A stretch of DNA of 18,360 nt, taken from NCBI GenBank assembly GCA_964393335.1, contig CAYMTN010000098.1:1-18360 (forward strand), given 5' to 3'. Source of the DNA: CAYMTN01 sp964393335. GTDB lineage: Bacteria; Chloroflexota; Anaerolineae; Aggregatilineales; Aggregatilineaceae. Position 1 is the stretch's first letter. Each line of letters begins with the position of its first letter. Below are positions 1-7,630 of the stretch, in pieces. The notes beneath the pieces are model-generated. The model searched no databases. It worked only from the letters and a program-made list of their open reading frames with translations, and had not been told where the DNA came from. A program made the translations under genes and the position numbers.

Positions 1-3000
1 AGGTCAGGTATTCGCTCCAATCCGGTTTTCGCACGGTGACCCACACCGCTTTGGGTGTGCTGGCCGCGTTGCCCAGGTCGAAGGTCACGTCGAAGATCGT
101 GCCAGCGGTCGGCGTGACGTTCAGGTCCTGGATGACCGCCGCGCCGTCCGGGCTGGGCGTCTGGCGGTAGAACTCCAACACGCCTGCGTTCACAGTATGA
201 CTGATCTCGCCCCAGAAACCCCACTCGGCTTCGTTCGCGCTGAAATCGCCATTGCGCACCAGGTTTACTGTGCATAGGTCGGTGGCTGCGCTGGCGACAT
301 TCGAGTAGTCCGAGTAGGTGCTGTCACCGCTGCGATAGGCTCGCACGCGGTAGAAATACGGCGTATCGCACGTCAAGCCGCTGTCACTGTAAGCGGTCGC
401 GTCGGCAGCAACCGTGTCGATTTCGGACCAACCTGTGCTGCCGTCCGGGGAGCGTTCGATGTGAAAAGCGGTCTCGTCGCCGGAATTGTCCGTCCAGCCC
501 AAATCGATCCGAGTCTGTGATATGGCTGACGCCGCCAGGTTGTCCGGCGCAGCGGGCTGGCTCACCATCACAAAGTCGATTCCTTCAACCGTTTCACCGA
601 CCAGGATGTCTACCGGCGTCGCGCTGCCAGGATCGAAGACGTTGTCGTAGTACCGCGTTGGAACCACGACCTCGCTGTTGCAGATGCCCGATCCGGCCTT
701 GACGACATACGATCCGGTGGGTACGAAGATGCGGTACGACCCGTCCGGTTGCGAGCATTCGGGATATTCGCCAGTGCCGGTAGATAGAGTCACTCCGGCC
801 AGCGGCGTCACACCGTCTTCCTCGTAGACCATGCCGCTAATTACCCCAGCCAGCGGCAGCGAGAAGTCGATCCCGCTGGTCGTACTGCCGCCCGTTACCG
901 TCACAGGCGCTGCCCCTTCAAACGTGTTTGAGCCATCGTAGAACAAATGCAGTCGATCATCGGGGAACAACCAGACACGTTTGTCGCCTGGTACGATCCC
1001 GGTGATCGTGTAGGTTCCATCCGGTTCGGTTTGCGCGCATCTCCACTCGTTGCCTTGAGCTGAGTAATCGAACGCGCACACCCAGATCGCCGCCAGGGGA
1101 TCGCCGCTTTCATCAGCGGTGACCAGACCGCTGATTCTGCCGCCCTCAATCAACGTGAAAGTGATCCCGCTCACATCGGGCGTTTCGCTCGTCAGGATGA
1201 TTGGCGTAGCGGATTCGATATTGGGCGCTTCTTCCCAAAATTCCTGAATCCGGTACTGGTCCGAACACCCAGCCCAGCCACTGCCCCCGGCGAAAACAGT
1301 GATCGGGGTATCCAGCGGCAGCGCTGACATGATAAACGTGCCATCCGCTAAGGAGCAATCAATGTACTGGCGCGGGGCGGTATCCACCGGCACGCCTTCT
1401 AGCGGCGTGACTCCGTCTTCCGCATACACGGTGAGCGAGATAGAGCCGCCTACGTCCAGCGTAAAGGCAATGCCCATGAGATCGGGATTCGCCGCTGTCA
1501 CGGTGAGCACAGTTGCGCTATCGCCGTCGTACGTTTCTTCCCAGAATTCACGGACGTGATCGGGGGGGCCGCCGCAGGGGTTCCACGCACCACCGCCCGT
1601 TACAATCCGGAAATCCGCGTCAAACGGGATGCCGTTCACCGTGTATTCGCCGTTGGCATCTGTACAAGCATGAGGCATGCCAGCGTTGAGAACAACGAAT
1701 TGGATGTTCACGACCATATTAGCGAGCGGCTGGCCTGTCGCACTGTCGGTCACCGTGCCGGATACGGTGCCGCCCGGATCGAGCGTGAAGTCGATGCCGG
1801 TCAGGTCCGGCGCGCCGCTGGTCAGGACTACTCCCGTCGCCAGGTTCCTCAAGGGAGTCTCTTCCCAATATTCGGTGGCATAACTGCCTGACGCACCGGC
1901 ACAAAAGTTTGAGCCACCGGCATGTATCAGCAACGCGGCATCGAAGGGCAGCCCGTTAAGCACGTAGTCACCCGACGCATCGGTACACGTCCCCATGCCG
2001 AAACTGACCGCTTCAGCGTTTACAGTCATATTCGGTATCGGGTTGCCGAGATTGTCGGTCACCGTGCCAGACACCGTGCCGCCCAACGTCAGCGTGAAAT
2101 CGATGCCGATGATATCCGGCACGGCGCTGGTCGCCGTCAACAAGGTGGCGTTGTCCCAGTTCGATGTTTCCTCCCAGTATTCCCGTATGTAGTTTTGAGC
2201 GCCACTGCACCCATGTTCGCCCCCCGCGCTCATGCGGAATGGCATATCTAGCGGAACACCCCTTATCGTGTACTCGCCGTTTGCGTCGGCGCACCGGCCT
2301 ATGCTCCAACCGTCAGCGAAAAGGAAGACGCCCATGTAGGGCAGGCGCGTCGTCCCATCTTCGGCGAAGACGGTGCCGGTCACTGAGCCGCCGGGCTCCA
2401 GCGTGAAGTCGATGCCGCTGATATCTGGCACGGCGCTGGTCAGCGTGAATATGGTCGCCGAACTCCAATCCGGTGTATCTACCTGAAACTCATTGACGTA
2501 ATCTTGCGAACCGCCGCAGCCGTGACTGCCTCCCGCGCTCAAACGGAACGGCGTATCCAGCGGGACGCCGCTGATCACATAATCACCGCTGCCATCGGTG
2601 CATGATCCTATGCCCCAGGTGTCGAATCCGAGATAAACGCCCATGTTCACCAGCGGCGTGACGCCGTCTTCGGCGAAGACCGTGCCGGTCACCGAGCCGC
2701 CGGGAGCCAGCATGAAGTCGATGCCGGATGTATGCCCACCGGCAGTCACTGCGATCGGTGTGGCGTTCGCGCCGTTATGCCCGGCGTCGTCGTAATACTC
2801 AGACGCATGGCCGGTGGCCTCCGCACGTGCCCGCACCATGGTGGGATAGACACGCTCGACGGTGTACGTGCCATCGGCTGCCGTTTGTGCGTTGGCCAGC
2901 CACCACCCGCTAGTAGCATCTTCCACCGTGACCCACGCGCCCGCAATCGGTGTGACGCCGTCCTCTTCCGTTACCGTGCCGGACACGGTGCCGCCCAACG

Positions 3001-4267
3001 TCAGCGTGAAGTCAATGCCGGTGATATCCGGCAGGGCGCTGGTCGCCGTCAAAAACGTAGCGTTGTCCCAGTTCGATGTTTCCTCCCAGAATTCCTGTAT
3101 GTAGCTTTGAGCGCCGCCGCACCCGTGACTGCCCCCCGCGCCTATGCGGAACGGCGTATCCAGCGGGATGCCGCTGATCCAATAGTCACCGCTTCCATCG
3201 GTGCATGCTCCTATGCCCCAGTTGTCAAATGCCAGATAAATGCCCATGTTCGTCAGCGGTGAGGCGTCGTCTTCGGCGAGGACGGTGCCGGTCACCGTAC
3301 CGGCCAGTTTGAGCGTGAAGTCGATGCCAGTAGCGTTTTCGCCGCCGCCGGTCAACGTGACCGGAGTCGCGCTGCCCAGATCGGGTGTTTCCTCGTAGTA
3401 CTCGCGGGCGTAGACGCCATCACTGCTGCAACTGCCCCATCCCTGGCCCCCGGCGAACAGGGTGATCGGCGTATCCAGCGGAAAGCCATCCATCGTAAAC
3501 GTGCCAGTCGCATCCGTGCAGCGTCCAAACCCGCCCGGCTGCGTATCCACCGGGATACCTTCCAGCGGGGTGACGCCGTCATACGTGAAGACCGTACCAG
3601 TCACCGAGCCGCCGGGATCAAGCGTGAAATCGATGCCGGTCACGTCGCCGCCTGCGGTGACCGTCACACGCGTGGCGTTGTTGTGGTCGCCGTAGTAGGG
3701 CACGTTGTCATACAATTCATTCGCGTACCCGGACGCCTCGGCGCTCACGCGGTAATCGGCAGCGGGCAGGCTGGTGATGATGTAGTACCCGTTGGCGTCA
3801 GTATTCGTGCCGCCCTGGCCCTCGTACGTGTCAAATATCCCGACCGACACCCAGGCGTTCTCAATCGGCGTCTCGCCGTCACTCTCGTACACATGACCGG
3901 AAATGCTGCCGGTCAGTTGGGTTTCAAACAGCCACCGATCGGCCAGAGTGGTCAGGTTATCCAACGCCTGCGAAAGCGGCCCGCCGACCCGGCTATAATC
4001 AGTCAAAGACAGTGCGCGCAGTTCACTGGCACTGCCCGCTTCGAGCGCTTCACATTCCAGCCGCAGGATTTTACTTACCGTGCTGCAGAACGCCGAGGCA
4101 GCGTAACCCGGCGCTTGACTCACGTCGCTAACGGCGTCATCCGTGCTGTTGCCGAAAAAATAGGGGGCATCGGCCTGCGCCGAATGCCCCTCCACTGGAC
4201 CTACGAGGATAAGACCGAAAGCTACCAACAGACCGAACGCGATAAACAAGAAGCGTAACCGGGACAT
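1..4267 (-). CDS. Secreted multi-module surface protein with 11 carboxypeptidase-regulatory-like repeats (C-terminus beyond window)
   Basis: The frame is open from ATG at 4267 to the window edge: 1,422 codons with no stop, so the C-terminus is missing. The start is supported by GAAAGGG about 8 nt upstream and by an immediate signal peptide (MSRLRFLFIAFGLLVAFGLI, likely cleaved near SAQA). Residues about 71-119 carry ECEAL and one or two degenerate plant-type LRR units. About 121-1234 are eleven modules of roughly 95-105 residues, each starting like GSVTGTVFAEDGVTPL and ending like GIDFTL.PGG, typical of carboxypeptidase-regulatory-like (Ig-like beta-sandwich) domains. About 1235-1332 is an FN3 domain (PAAPDNLAASAISQTRIDLGW). 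About 1333 onward (NLVRNGDFS...) resembles the start of a jelly-roll carbohydrate-binding module. The protein is probably exported and surface-bound or secreted; an adhesive or glycan-binding role is inference. No catalytic domain is visible. Confidence 0.9.
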   Translation of the reverse strand, partial: MSRLRFLFIAFGLLVAFGLILVGPVEGHSAQADAPYFFGNSTDDAVSDVSQAPGYAASAFCSTVSKILRLECEALEAGSASELRALSLTDYSRVGGPLSQALDNLTTLADRWLFETQLTGSISGHVYESDGETPIENAWVSVGIFDTYEGQGGTNTDANGYYIITSLPAADYRVSAEASGYANELYDNVPYYGDHNNATRVTVTAGGDVTGIDFTLDPGGSVTGTVFTYDGVTPLEGIPVDTQPGGFGRCTDATGTFTMDGFPLDTPITLFAGGQGWGSCSSDGVYAREYYEETPDLGSATPVTLTGGGENATGIDFTLKLAGTVTGTVLAEDDASPLTNMGIYLAFDNWGIGACTDGSGDYWISGIPLDTPFRIGAGGSHGCGGAQSYIQEFWEETSNWDNATFLTATSALPDITGIDFTLTLGGTVSGTVTEEDGVTPIAGAWVTVEDATSGWWLANAQTAADGTYTVERVYPTMVRARAEATGHASEYYDDAGHNGANATPIAVTAGGHTSGIDFMLAPGGSVTGTVFAEDGVTPLVNMGVYLGFDTWGIGSCTDGSGDYVISGVPLDTPFRLSAGGSHGCGGSQDYVNEFQVDTPDWSSATIFTLTSAVPDISGIDFTLEPGGSVTGTVFAEDGTTRLPYMGVFLFADGWSIGRCADANGEYTIRGVPLDMPFRMSAGGEHGCSGAQNYIREYWEETSNWDNATLLTATSAVPDIIGIDFTLTLGGTVSGTVTDNLGNPIPNMTVNAEAVSFGMGTCTDASGDYVLNGLPFDAALLIHAGGSNFCAGASGSYATEYWEETPLRNLATGVVLTSGAPDLTGIDFTLDPGGTVSGTVTDSATGQPLANMVVNIQFVVLNAGMPHACTDANGEYTVNGIPFDADFRIVTGGGAWNPCGGPPDHVREFWEETYDGDSATVLTVTAANPDLMGIAFTLDVGGSISLTVYAEDGVTPLEGVPVDTAPRQYIDCSLADGTFIMSALPLDTPITVFAGGSGWAGCSDQYRIQEFWEEAPNIESATPIILTSETPDVSGITFTLIEGGRISGLVTADESGDPLAAIWVCAFDYSAQGNEWRCAQTEPDGTYTITGIVPGDKRVWLFPDDRLHLFYDGSNTFEGAAPVTVTGGSTTSGIDFSLPLAGVISGMVYEEDGVTPLAGVTLSTGTGEYPECSQPDGSYRIFVPTGSYVVKAGSGICNSEVVVPTRYYDNVFDPGSATPVDILVGETVEGIDFVMVSQPAAPDNLAASAISQTRIDLGWTDNSGDETAFHIERSPDGSTGWSEIDTVAADATAYSDSGLTCDTPYFYRVRAYRSGDSTYSDYSNVASAATDLCTVNLVRNGDFSANEAEWGFWGEISHTVNAGVLEFYRQTPSPDGAAVIQDLNVTPTAGTIFDVTFDLGNAASTPKAVWVTVRKPDWSEYLT
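2058..2213 (-). repeat. Near-identical DNA copy A, pair with 2970-3125
   Basis: This stretch and 2970-3125 align without gaps at an offset of 912 bp with only scattered substitutions. Both contain the stretch GTTCGATGTTTCCTCCCAG followed by a match to ATGTAG.TTTGAGCGCC. They encode the same junction (end of modules 6 and 3, encoding EEWSNWDNAT-like residues, plus the next module start). The other modules are more diverged, so this pair was copied or converted more recently. Confidence 0.8.
2970..3125 (-). repeat. Near-identical DNA copy B, pair with 2058-2213
   Basis: Second member of the 156-bp near-identical pair at a spacing of 912 bp, equal to three module lengths. It covers the end of module 3 and the beginning of module 4. 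Confidence 0.8.
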
Positions 4268-4368
4268 GCGCAGCCCTTTCTCACAATGAGACGTCTACTA
4301 TGTTTTATGCGTTGATAATTTTGCTGAGTTAGGGACAATGATGCTTGTTATATAAACATCAACATTTC

Positions 4369-4397
4369 ATTATAGAACACAACTATATGCCTGACAA
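4369..4397 (-). promoter_or_regulatory. Sigma-70-like promoter for the surface protein gene
   Basis: On the minus strand TTGTCA (4397-4392) is followed by a 17-nt spacer and TATAAT (4374-4369). That is 5/6 plus 6/6 consensus matches at optimal spacing. Transcription would begin near 4362, giving a leader of about 95 nt before the ATG at 4267. This is the best promoter match in the window. Confidence 0.65.
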
Positions 4398-4455
4398 TCA
4401 TGTTGGTCCGGCGGTTTGGCGTCTGGCGGGGCGTATCCCCATTTTGCAGTCACAG

Positions 4456-4656
4456 TCAAGCGGCGGCAAAGGCGACTTCGTCCCTCCCCGAATTCTCCCG
4501 CGTGTAGCTGCGCCATACCACTTTTTTGATCTTGCGCCATAACGGACGCGGCACATGAGAGTAATCGATATTTTTCGGTTTTGGGGTAGCATTATTGCTC
4601 AAGTCGCATCTCGCTTCAACTGGGTAAGTCGCGCTTCTAATCTGTACGAGATGCAC
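4456..4656 (-). pseudogene. Possible N-terminal scrap of an IS5-type transposase
   Basis: A 66-codon open frame contains KNIDYSHVPRPLWRKIKK, which from memory resembles the N-terminus of some IS5-family transposases (IDYS..P..LWRK.KK, then a basic GRPR segment). After this the frame loses any resemblance and stops at 4456. Terminal inverted repeats were not found and the DDE core is absent. The call rests on one short motif; a chance or unrelated small protein is equally possible. Confidence 0.25.
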
Positions 4657-4701
4657 TCTTTTTTCACGTGCGAATCAATTTGCGGATAGATACGTGAGAC
4701 T

Positions 4702-4735
4702 CGAAAGACCGCCCAGACAGGCGGTCTCTCGTTTT
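4702..4735 (-). terminator. GC-rich hairpin, probable terminator of the SnoaL-like gene
   Basis: AGACCGCC (4706-4713) pairs with GGCGGTCT (4720-4727) across a 6-nt loop. The stem extends by CGA/TCG. The intervening pair is a G-U wobble in minus-strand RNA but an A-C mismatch in plus-strand RNA, favouring a minus transcript. The U-tract, however, is better on the plus side (TTTT at 4732-4735). It lies about 110 nt after the SnoaL-like stop. Direction is uncertain; it may act both ways. Confidence 0.45.
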
Positions 4736-4846
4736 GGACTCAACAACGGTGGCTTCCGCCTGCTGTGAGCCTGGTCTTTGCTCCGGGATAACGAACATGT
4801 TTCGGTACGCGGACCGAGGAGTTTCGCGCAAACCGGCGCGTGCCGC

Positions 4847-5260
4847 CTACTGGGGCTGAGGCAGCAGACCGAGCTGTGCCATCGCCGCGAAGCGATCGGG
4901 CGAACCCCAGTGATCGACAACCCGCCCCTCCGCAAAACGCAGAATGTCGATGACGGTGATTTCCATGTGGTGGCCGGTCGGAGGCCCCATGAAGGGGCCA
5001 AGATTGGTGCCGCGCGCGGTCATGCGGCCCCAGACCGTGTCATCGTTCGCTATCAAGTCTTCGATTGTCATGTGCAGATCGGGGAAGGCACGGCGCAGAT
5101 AGGCGAAGTCCTCCTTCATACCTGCCACGGTGGGCTTCAGCCCGAACTGGTGCTCGGTATAGTCCGGTGCGAAGAGTCCGTCAAGGACGTCGTAATTGCC
5201 TTTGTTGAGGGCTTCTTCGATGACCATGCGGAACATTTTCTTGTTCTGCTCGCTTGACAT
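4847..5260 (-). CDS. SnoaL-like / ester cyclase family protein
   Basis: 137 residues, the normal length for the SnoaL-like polyketide cyclase fold (an alpha+beta cone of the NTF2-like superfamily). Typical features are an N-terminal helix, YTEHQFGL, a PDLHMTIEDLIANDDTVWGR hairpin, and the C-terminal IDILRFAEGRVVDHWGSPDR, which matches the family consensus IDIFR...GKIVEHWG.D. The start is set by AAGGAG 7 nt before ATG. Members act on small hydrophobic molecules or have no known reaction, so the substrate is not predictable. It is transcribed divergently from the TetR gene, and both promoters overlap the 5305-5347 palindrome, so TetR control is likely. The protein is cytoplasmic (no signal peptide). 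Confidence 0.88.
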   Translation of the reverse strand: MSSEQNKKMFRMVIEEALNKGNYDVLDGLFAPDYTEHQFGLKPTVAGMKEDFAYLRRAFPDLHMTIEDLIANDDTVWGRMTARGTNLGPFMGPPTGHHMEITVIDILRFAEGRVVDHWGSPDRFAAMAQLGLLPQPQ

Positions 5261-5304
5261 TTCAAGCTCCTTTTTCCACTATAGAAGATGCTTTGTAGTC
5301 GATG

Positions 5305-5347
5305 TAGATACTGTTATACTGTATTTAATACAGTTAAACAGTATCTA
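5305..5347. promoter_or_regulatory. 43-bp near-perfect palindrome, probable TetR operator
   Basis: Centre at T5326. The inner arms ACTGTATT (5318-5325) and AATACAGT (5327-5334) are perfect; the outer arms TAGATACTGT (5305-5314) and ACAGTATCTA (5338-5347) are perfect. Only two of 21 base pairs (5316/5336, 5317/5335) fail. The motif ATACTGT occurs twice in each arm, 9 bp apart, which suggests two overlapping or nested sites. It lies between the divergent SnoaL-like and TetR genes, in the usual position for an autoregulated TetR operator. Confidence 0.75.
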
Positions 5348-5386
5348 AAGTAGAATATAACAATCAGAGATGGGAAGCGCAACAAA

Positions 5387-6034
5387 GTGAGCAAAAAAGC
5401 TGAAACGAACCGCCGTTATGATTCGACGCGCAGGCAGGAACAGGCACGCCGGACCCGCGAAGCGATCACGGCAGCGGCCCGCCAACTATTCACCGAGCGC
5501 GGGTACGCAGGGGCGACCATCGGCGCAATTGCACAGGAGGCGGGTGTCGCCGCAGAGACGATCTACGCGACGTTTGGCAGCAAACGCGCCATTCTCTCGC
5601 ATTTGGTCGATGTATTGGTGGCGGGTGATGACGAGCCGATTCCCTTGCTGGAACGCTCTTTCGTCCGCGCGACCGAGCAGGAGCCTGATCGGCGGCACCA
5701 GATCCGCATGTTCGCAGAACAGATGCGTGCGATCATGGGCCGGATGGCGCCGATTTTCGACATTATGCGCACGGCAGCCAAGACGGAACCAGACGTCGCG
5801 GAAATGCGCGACCATATCCTGCGTGAACGCCGGCAGGGAATGATGCATTTCGTGCGAGCTATCGCCGCTCACGGGCCGCTGCGCGAGGGGTTGGGCATAG
5901 AAGAAGCGGGCGACCGCGTCTTCGCACTCTCCAGCGGCGAGATGTTCACCGTGCTGACGGCAGACCTGGGCTGGACCGGCGATCAGTATGCCGCGTGGCT
6001 GGCAGAGGCTTTGATCGCCACCCTGCTGCCATGA
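5387..6034 (+). CDS. TetR/AcrR-family transcriptional regulator
   Basis: 215 residues. The N-terminal DNA-binding domain (about 20-68) has the usual three helices: REAITAAARQLFTERGYAGA, then TIGAIAQEAGVAAETIYATF and GSKRAILSHLVD. The rest is an alpha-helical ligand and dimer domain, related in style to the MAR/AcrR-type C-termini, whose ligand cannot be read from sequence. The start is GTG, preceded by GATGGGAAG; an ATG at 5370 is out of frame and stops at once. The gene is divergent from the SnoaL-like gene, and the intergenic palindrome is the expected binding site, so it probably represses both genes until a small molecule binds. The first 15 residues are very basic, which may add DNA contacts. 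Confidence 0.93.
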   Translation: MSKKAETNRRYDSTRRQEQARRTREAITAAARQLFTERGYAGATIGAIAQEAGVAAETIYATFGSKRAILSHLVDVLVAGDDEPIPLLERSFVRATEQEPDRRHQIRMFAEQMRAIMGRMAPIFDIMRTAAKTEPDVAEMRDHILRERRQGMMHFVRAIAAHGPLREGLGIEEAGDRVFALSSGEMFTVLTADLGWTGDQYAAWLAEALIATLLP

Positions 6035-6050
6035 TGGCACCCCACTTCAC

Positions 6051-6070
6051 AGCACCATCAAGAAGGTGCT
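6051..6070 (+). terminator. Small hairpin after the TetR gene
   Basis: AGCACC (6051-6056) and GGTGCT (6065-6070) can pair around an 8-nt loop 17 nt after the TetR stop. No U-tract follows, so it is a weak terminator candidate at best. Confidence 0.25.
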
Positions 6071-6129
6071 ATGTTGAATACCAACTTGTTCGGATAAGTC
6101 GTGACAAACATGAAATACGTTCCGAATAC

Positions 6130-6322
6130 CTAAAGACCGTCCTATTTCTCATTGCCCGGAGGTGAATCTGATCGAACGCTTCTGGTTACATCTGAGGAAT
6201 TGGGTGTGGGCCATCTCTATGATTCCATCGGGGTCTTGCATGATCGCATGGGCCAGGGGCTTGACATGCCAAATGCCCCACATTGTGACCAACGACTGAC
6301 GTTTTCTGAGTTCTTTCGATAA
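6130..6322 (+). pseudogene. Decayed C-terminus of an IS630-family transposase
   Basis: From about 6153 one frame reads CPEVNLIERFWLHLRNW, the IS630-family motif (YSPELNLIERFW...) that contains the last acidic residue of the DDE/DDD triad. A single-base frameshift near 6200 then moves to another frame that runs GHLYDSIGVL, then GLDMPNA and finally RLTFSEFFR before TAA at 6320-6322, matching the family's usual C-terminal end. Upstream, VLFLIA (about 6139) in a third frame matches the hydrophobic strand before the motif. The N-terminal two thirds, including the first catalytic residues, are missing. It ends 6 nt before the stop of the opposite-strand M23 gene. It is a non-functional relic. Confidence 0.75.
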
Positions 6323-6328
6323 TCCACT

Positions 6329-7573
6329 TCAGAAGCTCTGGTAGTTCCAGGGATTATCCGGCACGCCGTTACTGCCGCGAATCTCAAAGTGGAGATGCGG
6401 GCCGCTCGACCGCCCGGAGCTGCCTGTCACGGCAATGTTTTGCCCCTTCTCGACGACCGCGCCGCAGCCGACGAACGCGCCGTTCAGGTGGCCGTACAGA
6501 CTCAGGGTCCCGCCGTGCGCGATGACGACCGTATAGCCGTAGCCCCACGTGCTCAGGCCGCTGAAGATCACCGTCCCGCCGCCCGCCGCATAGACCGGCG
6601 TACCCATCGGAACGGCCAGGTCGATCCCGCCGTGATTCCACGAGAAATCCTGCGTAATGGTGTAATTCCGCCAGATCGGCGCGCCAAATGGTGGCGATCC
6701 ACCAAGTACCGGCTGCTCGCCACACGAACCGGGATCACCGACGGCAAACGATGCGTAGGATGTGCCTGCATTGACGCCGGTCCCGACCGCGCCCGTGCCA
6801 GGGGCTGTTTTTATCACGACGCCGGGGTCCCAGTAGATCGGCTCGGTCGAACCCGTGCCGCCAGGAACCACGACGGCCATACCCGGCGGAAGGATCGTTT
6901 GCGGCGTCGAGCCAAACAGCGTGTTGTACTCCGAGTCGATGACAGCGTAGGGGTCTACGTCGTAGGTTTCTGCGATGGACGCGACAGTCTCCGGCTCTTG
7001 CACGCGGTGATACGCGCCATCGACCGGCAGAATCGTCAGTTCCAGCCCGACGCGCATCGCGTTCACGTAAAACCGGTCGTTGGACCAGATGATCGTATTT
7101 TCTGAGACGCCAAACCGCGCGGCGATGTCGCGCAGATTGTCGCCCCGTTTGACATAATAGGTCACTACCTCGCTGCGCGAGCGTAAGGGGATAATCGTCA
7201 GAGGGTCTTGATCCCGCTGGATGGTGCCGTCAGCGGAGGCATCCGTCACGGGCACATCAAGGGCGGCGGTGATTTCGTCCGGTGCGGCGGTAGGACGCAC
7301 CCAATCGAGTGTAGGAATCGGCTGTTGGGGCGGGCGGGTCGGCATGGGCGTCGGGTAATCTACCGAGGCGATACCTAACGGGCTGAGCACGGGGGTTGCT
7401 GTAGGGGCTGGATGTGGCCGCGGCGTCTGTTCGGAATCAGGCCGCAGGGTAATCAATGCCGCCGCGATGGTGAATGCCAGCGCCGCGACCAGCATGATCC
7501 CGCCTACCAGATACCGTGTGATACCGCGCCGTTCGTTCACGGATTCGTCCGGGAAGCGATCCTCACCAAACAT
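6329..7573 (-). CDS. Membrane-anchored LysM / M23 peptidoglycan endopeptidase
   Basis: 414 residues. A short cytoplasmic stretch is followed by one TM segment (about 22-43) and a Pro/Thr-rich linker (44-100) likely spanning the wall. LysM 1 lies at about 138-184 (YYVKRGDNLRDIAARFGVS) and a more diverged LysM 2 at about 188-237. The M23 (LytM-type) domain covers about 300-408: Zn ligands H314 and D318 (NHGGID) and H395 (HLHFE), with catalytic His H362 (YGHL) and H393. All key residues are present, so an active glycyl- or D,L-endopeptidase that trims peptidoglycan outside the membrane is expected. GGAG 7 nt before ATG fixes the start. The gene has its own promoter (7631-7659) and is divergent from the UDP-sugar dehydrogenase. 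Confidence 0.95.
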   Translation of the reverse strand: MFGEDRFPDESVNERRGITRYLVGGIMLVAALAFTIAAALITLRPDSEQTPRPHPAPTATPVLSPLGIASVDYPTPMPTRPPQQPIPTLDWVRPTAAPDEITAALDVPVTDASADGTIQRDQDPLTIIPLRSRSEVVTYYVKRGDNLRDIAARFGVSENTIIWSNDRFYVNAMRVGLELTILPVDGAYHRVQEPETVASIAETYDVDPYAVIDSEYNTLFGSTPQTILPPGMAVVVPGGTGSTEPIYWDPGVVIKTAPGTGAVGTGVNAGTSYASFAVGDPGSCGEQPVLGGSPPFGAPIWRNYTITQDFSWNHGGIDLAVPMGTPVYAAGGGTVIFSGLSTWGYGYTVVIAHGGTLSLYGHLNGAFVGCGAVVEKGQNIAVTGSSGRSSGPHLHFEIRGSNGVPDNPWNYQSF

Positions 7574-7630
7574 GACATACTCCTACACCCCCCACTCAAG
7601 CCATACCAATACGTGATCGCGCCGGGCGGG

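Larger units (their letters stand above)
566..3910 (-). repeat. Eleven tandem protein-coding modules (about 300 bp each)
   Basis: Approximate module starts, reading down the minus strand, are 3907, 3613, 3301, 2990, 2695, 2386, 2074, 1771, 1447, 1138 and 850. Two flavours are mixed. The long type (modules 2, 3, 5-9) has a Cys after a WGIG-like strand (CTDGSGDY), usually a second Cys in AGGSHGCGG, and EFWEET. The short type (1, 4, 10, 11) has a YYD..ATP.TVTAGG ending; modules 1 and 4 lack the Cys pair. The array is coding sequence, not a CRISPR or satellite. Confidence 0.88.
4268..4846. other. 579-bp spacer without a convincing gene
   Basis: This AT-richer gap separates two minus-strand genes. 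It holds the promoter at 4369-4397, a doubtful transposase scrap at 4456-4656 and a hairpin at 4702-4735. Three short open frames (4345-4542 plus, 4398-4592 minus, 4675-5001 minus) have no good ribosome site, family motif or plausible composition, and are taken as chance. No tRNA-like fold was seen. Confidence 0.6.

Noticed and set aside
1146..3695. Many open frames of 60-180 codons on both strands (for example 2732-3262 plus)
   Set aside because: They overlap the continuous 1,422-codon minus frame whose modules match a known domain type; the alternate frames repeat because the modules repeat.
566..3910. Regularly spaced repeats suggesting a CRISPR or satellite array
   Set aside because: Unit length is about 300 bp, the units are coding and diverged, and there are no short identical repeats with unique spacers.
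4345..4542. 65-codon plus-strand frame in the spacer
   Set aside because: It overlaps the strong minus promoter, has no ribosome site and no recognisable motif.
4675..5001. Open frame on the minus strand overlapping the SnoaL-like gene
   Set aside because: Different frame from a well-supported gene; composition rich in Arg, Ser and Pro as expected for a shadow.
5486..6040. 184-codon minus-strand frame over the TetR gene
   Set aside because: Antisense shadow; the plus frame has a textbook TetR HTH.
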